This document shows positions 34,028 through 35,284 of a stretch of 35,284 nucleotides of DNA, piece after piece. Every line of letters starts with the position of its first letter. The first letter of the stretch is position 1. The notes below the pieces were generated by a model. The model searched no databases. It was not told where the DNA came from and was given only the letters and a program-made list of their open reading frames with translations. The stretch is taken from NCBI GenBank assembly GCA_025055595.1, contig JANWWU010000041.1, forward strand, positions 1 through 35,284, in the 5' to 3' direction. This DNA comes from Planctomycetota bacterium. Lineage in GTDB: Bacteria > Planctomycetota > UBA11346. The position numbers and the translations under genes were made by a program.

Positions 34028-34387
34028 TCAGAGCCTCCTGGCATGATACCAGACGGACAAGGGGGTTTCGACCACCGCGGTCGGGCCGGTGAAGACGAAC
34101 CGGCCCTGGCTATCCTCCACTCGATAGGTCAAGGCGCACCACAGATGGCAGCGGCGCGGCAGCAGGCGCAGGGCGAGCGCATCGCAGAGGTAGCCGAGCC
34201 CGCCGATCAGCACATCGCTGCCGTCGGGGATCTCGGCGGCGACGCGTTCTGCCTCGGCCTCCAGCTCCGCCGGCTGCGGCTGGCAGCGCGCCAGGCGCGG
34301 CGCGGCTTCGACCTCCCAGCCGAGCTCGCGGAAGCGGGCGAGGTAGGCGGTCTGGTCATGAGCGGTGGCGTTGAACAGGCGGCGCAT
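34028..34387 (-). CDS. Small uncharacterised protein encoded directly upstream of card1 (possible Csx20/Csx16-type accessory protein)
   Basis: MRRLFNATAHDQTAYLARFRELGWEVEAAPRLARCQPQPAELEAEAERVAAEIPDGSDVLIGGLGYLCDALALRLLPRRCHLWCALTYRVEDSQGRFVFTGPTAVVETPLSVWYHARRL; stop codon abuts the card1 ATG. Confidence 0.7.
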   Translation of the reverse strand: MRRLFNATAHDQTAYLARFRELGWEVEAAPRLARCQPQPAELEAEAERVAAEIPDGSDVLIGGLGYLCDALALRLLPRRCHLWCALTYRVEDSQGRFVFTGPTAVVETPLSVWYHARRL

Positions 34388-34391
34388 AGCA

Positions 34392-34422
34392 GGGATACCC
34401 GCGCGGGACGGCGCTTCTGACA
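34392..34422 (-). promoter_or_regulatory. Promoter-like element, copy e: TGTCAG-N19-TATCCC
   Basis: Minus strand TGTCAGaagcgccgtcccgcgcgggTATCCC, 4 nt before the ATG at 34387. Confidence 0.65.
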
Positions 34423-34507
34423 ACGGATGCTGCCCGCGGCGAGGGCGGCGCAACCGAACACGGAACGACGCGCGCGGCGCCGCACCGCGCACGCCGCGGG
34501 GCGGCGC

Positions 34508-34900
34508 TCAGCGGGGCGCCTGCCAGGCTTCGATCAGCGCCCAGCAGCCGAGCCAGGCCAGGCCGCCGACTACCGCGCTGCTCATGTAGACGATGCTCGC
34601 CAGCCACAGGCCGATCGGACCGCGCTCGGGATGGCGCAGCGTCAGGCTGAGGACCAGGATCTGGCCGCCAGCCATCAGCGTGAGAAGCAAGCTGCCCACC
34701 GACGACAGGTAGGCGCTGCCCAGCCAGATCACCGGGACGATCGCCAATCCCGCAAGGACGGCGCACCACAGCACGGCGAGCGCCGTACGCGGCCAGCTCG
34801 GAGCGAAGCCTGCGAACATCTGCGTCATCACGCGCACGACCAGCACCGCGATCGCCGCACCGCTGGCGATCATGCCGAGCATCTCGAGGGATCCGTGCAC
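34508..34900 (-). CDS. Small integral membrane protein
   Basis: LEMLGMIASGAAIAVLVVRVMTQMFAGFAPSWPRTALAVLWCAVLAGLAIVPVIWLGSAYLSSVGSLLLTLMAGGQILVLSLTLRHPERGPIGLWLASIVYMSSAVVGGLAWLGCWALIEAW; GTG 34900 or ATG 34882 start. Confidence 0.7.
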   Translation of the reverse strand: MHGSLEMLGMIASGAAIAVLVVRVMTQMFAGFAPSWPRTALAVLWCAVLAGLAIVPVIWLGSAYLSSVGSLLLTLMAGGQILVLSLTLRHPERGPIGLWLASIVYMSSAVVGGLAWLGCWALIEAWQAPR

Positions 34901-34905
34901 CCTGT

Positions 34906-34934
34906 CGATTATTGAACCGAGACGACCTTGGCAA
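34906..34934 (-). promoter_or_regulatory. Sigma70-like promoter of the membrane protein gene
   Basis: Minus strand TTGCCA-N17-TAATCG just upstream of the GTG at 34900. Confidence 0.4.
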
Positions 34935-35115
34935 GGGTCATCACAGGCGCGTCGGCGGCGTGCGGTCGGGCCCCAGCGCGCTCGCCGTCTCCGGCCCGCC
35001 CGCGCTGCGCGCGGCCGGCTGCCTCGAGAGGCGCGCGCACGCGTCCGGCGGTTCCCTCGCAGATTGACCACGGTGCATGGTCTGGAGGCTGCCGCCATCG
35101 CCGCACGCCACGGGT

Positions 35116-35205
35116 GGACAGGTGGCAGAGTGGTCGAATGCGCGCGCTTGGAAAGCGCGTAACGGGGCAACTCGTTCGGGGGTTCGAATCCCCCCCTGTC
35201 CGCCA
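35116..35205 (+). tRNA. tRNA-Ser(GGA), CCA encoded
   Basis: GGACAGG...CCTGTCCGCCA acceptor, GCGC-TTGGAAA-GCGC anticodon arm, long variable arm, GGTTCGAATCC T-loop. Confidence 0.96.
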
Positions 35206-35284
35206 CCCTCGCCGGCGCCGCCGTCGCGGCAGCAAGCGGCTGCTTCTCGCTCAGCGCCGCGGACATCGGCCGCGCCGAGCGCGC

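Noticed and set aside
35116-35205. tRNA-Ser as an attachment site for an integrated island
   Set aside because: No duplicated tRNA 3' end or integrase gene found by eye in the window.

Overview
This is a very GC-rich bacterial window, read by eye from the sequence and ORF track. The left end carries core genes: a UvrD/PcrA helicase (partial), panC, an FHA protein, a phosphohexomutase and fmt. A large accessory region follows. (1) At 5.9-19.4 kb there are two convergent gene sets. The plus-strand set encodes pseudokinase-PP2C, VWA, FHA, Ser/Thr kinase, a second degenerate kinase, radical SAM, coiled-coil and ClpB-type AAA+ proteins, mostly joined by 4-nt ATGA/GTGA overlaps. The minus-strand set encodes two uncharacterised proteins and a protein with a Lon (S16)-like protease domain. 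(2) At 19.6-23.3 kb lies a GNAT-Gfo/Idh/MocA fusion, an uncharacterised protein and a DegT-family aminotransferase. (3) At 23.6-34.4 kb lies a CRISPR adaptation/signalling island without Cas10: a two-repeat mini-array, cas1, cas2, an RT-TPR-primase/polymerase (CAPP-like) fusion, a Cas6-like gene, a Card1-like CARF nuclease with a C-terminal extension of about 700 aa, and a small gene next to card1. The right end has a membrane protein gene and tRNA-Ser(GGA). The least expected signal is a repeated promoter-like element, TGTCAGA-N18-TAT[C/T] (TGTCAG-N19-TAT), found six times at identical spacing. It precedes genes of both the kinase/AAA+/Lon locus and the CRISPR island, and suggests co-regulation, or at least one shared promoter class. 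No database search was possible, so family assignments rest on recognised motifs.
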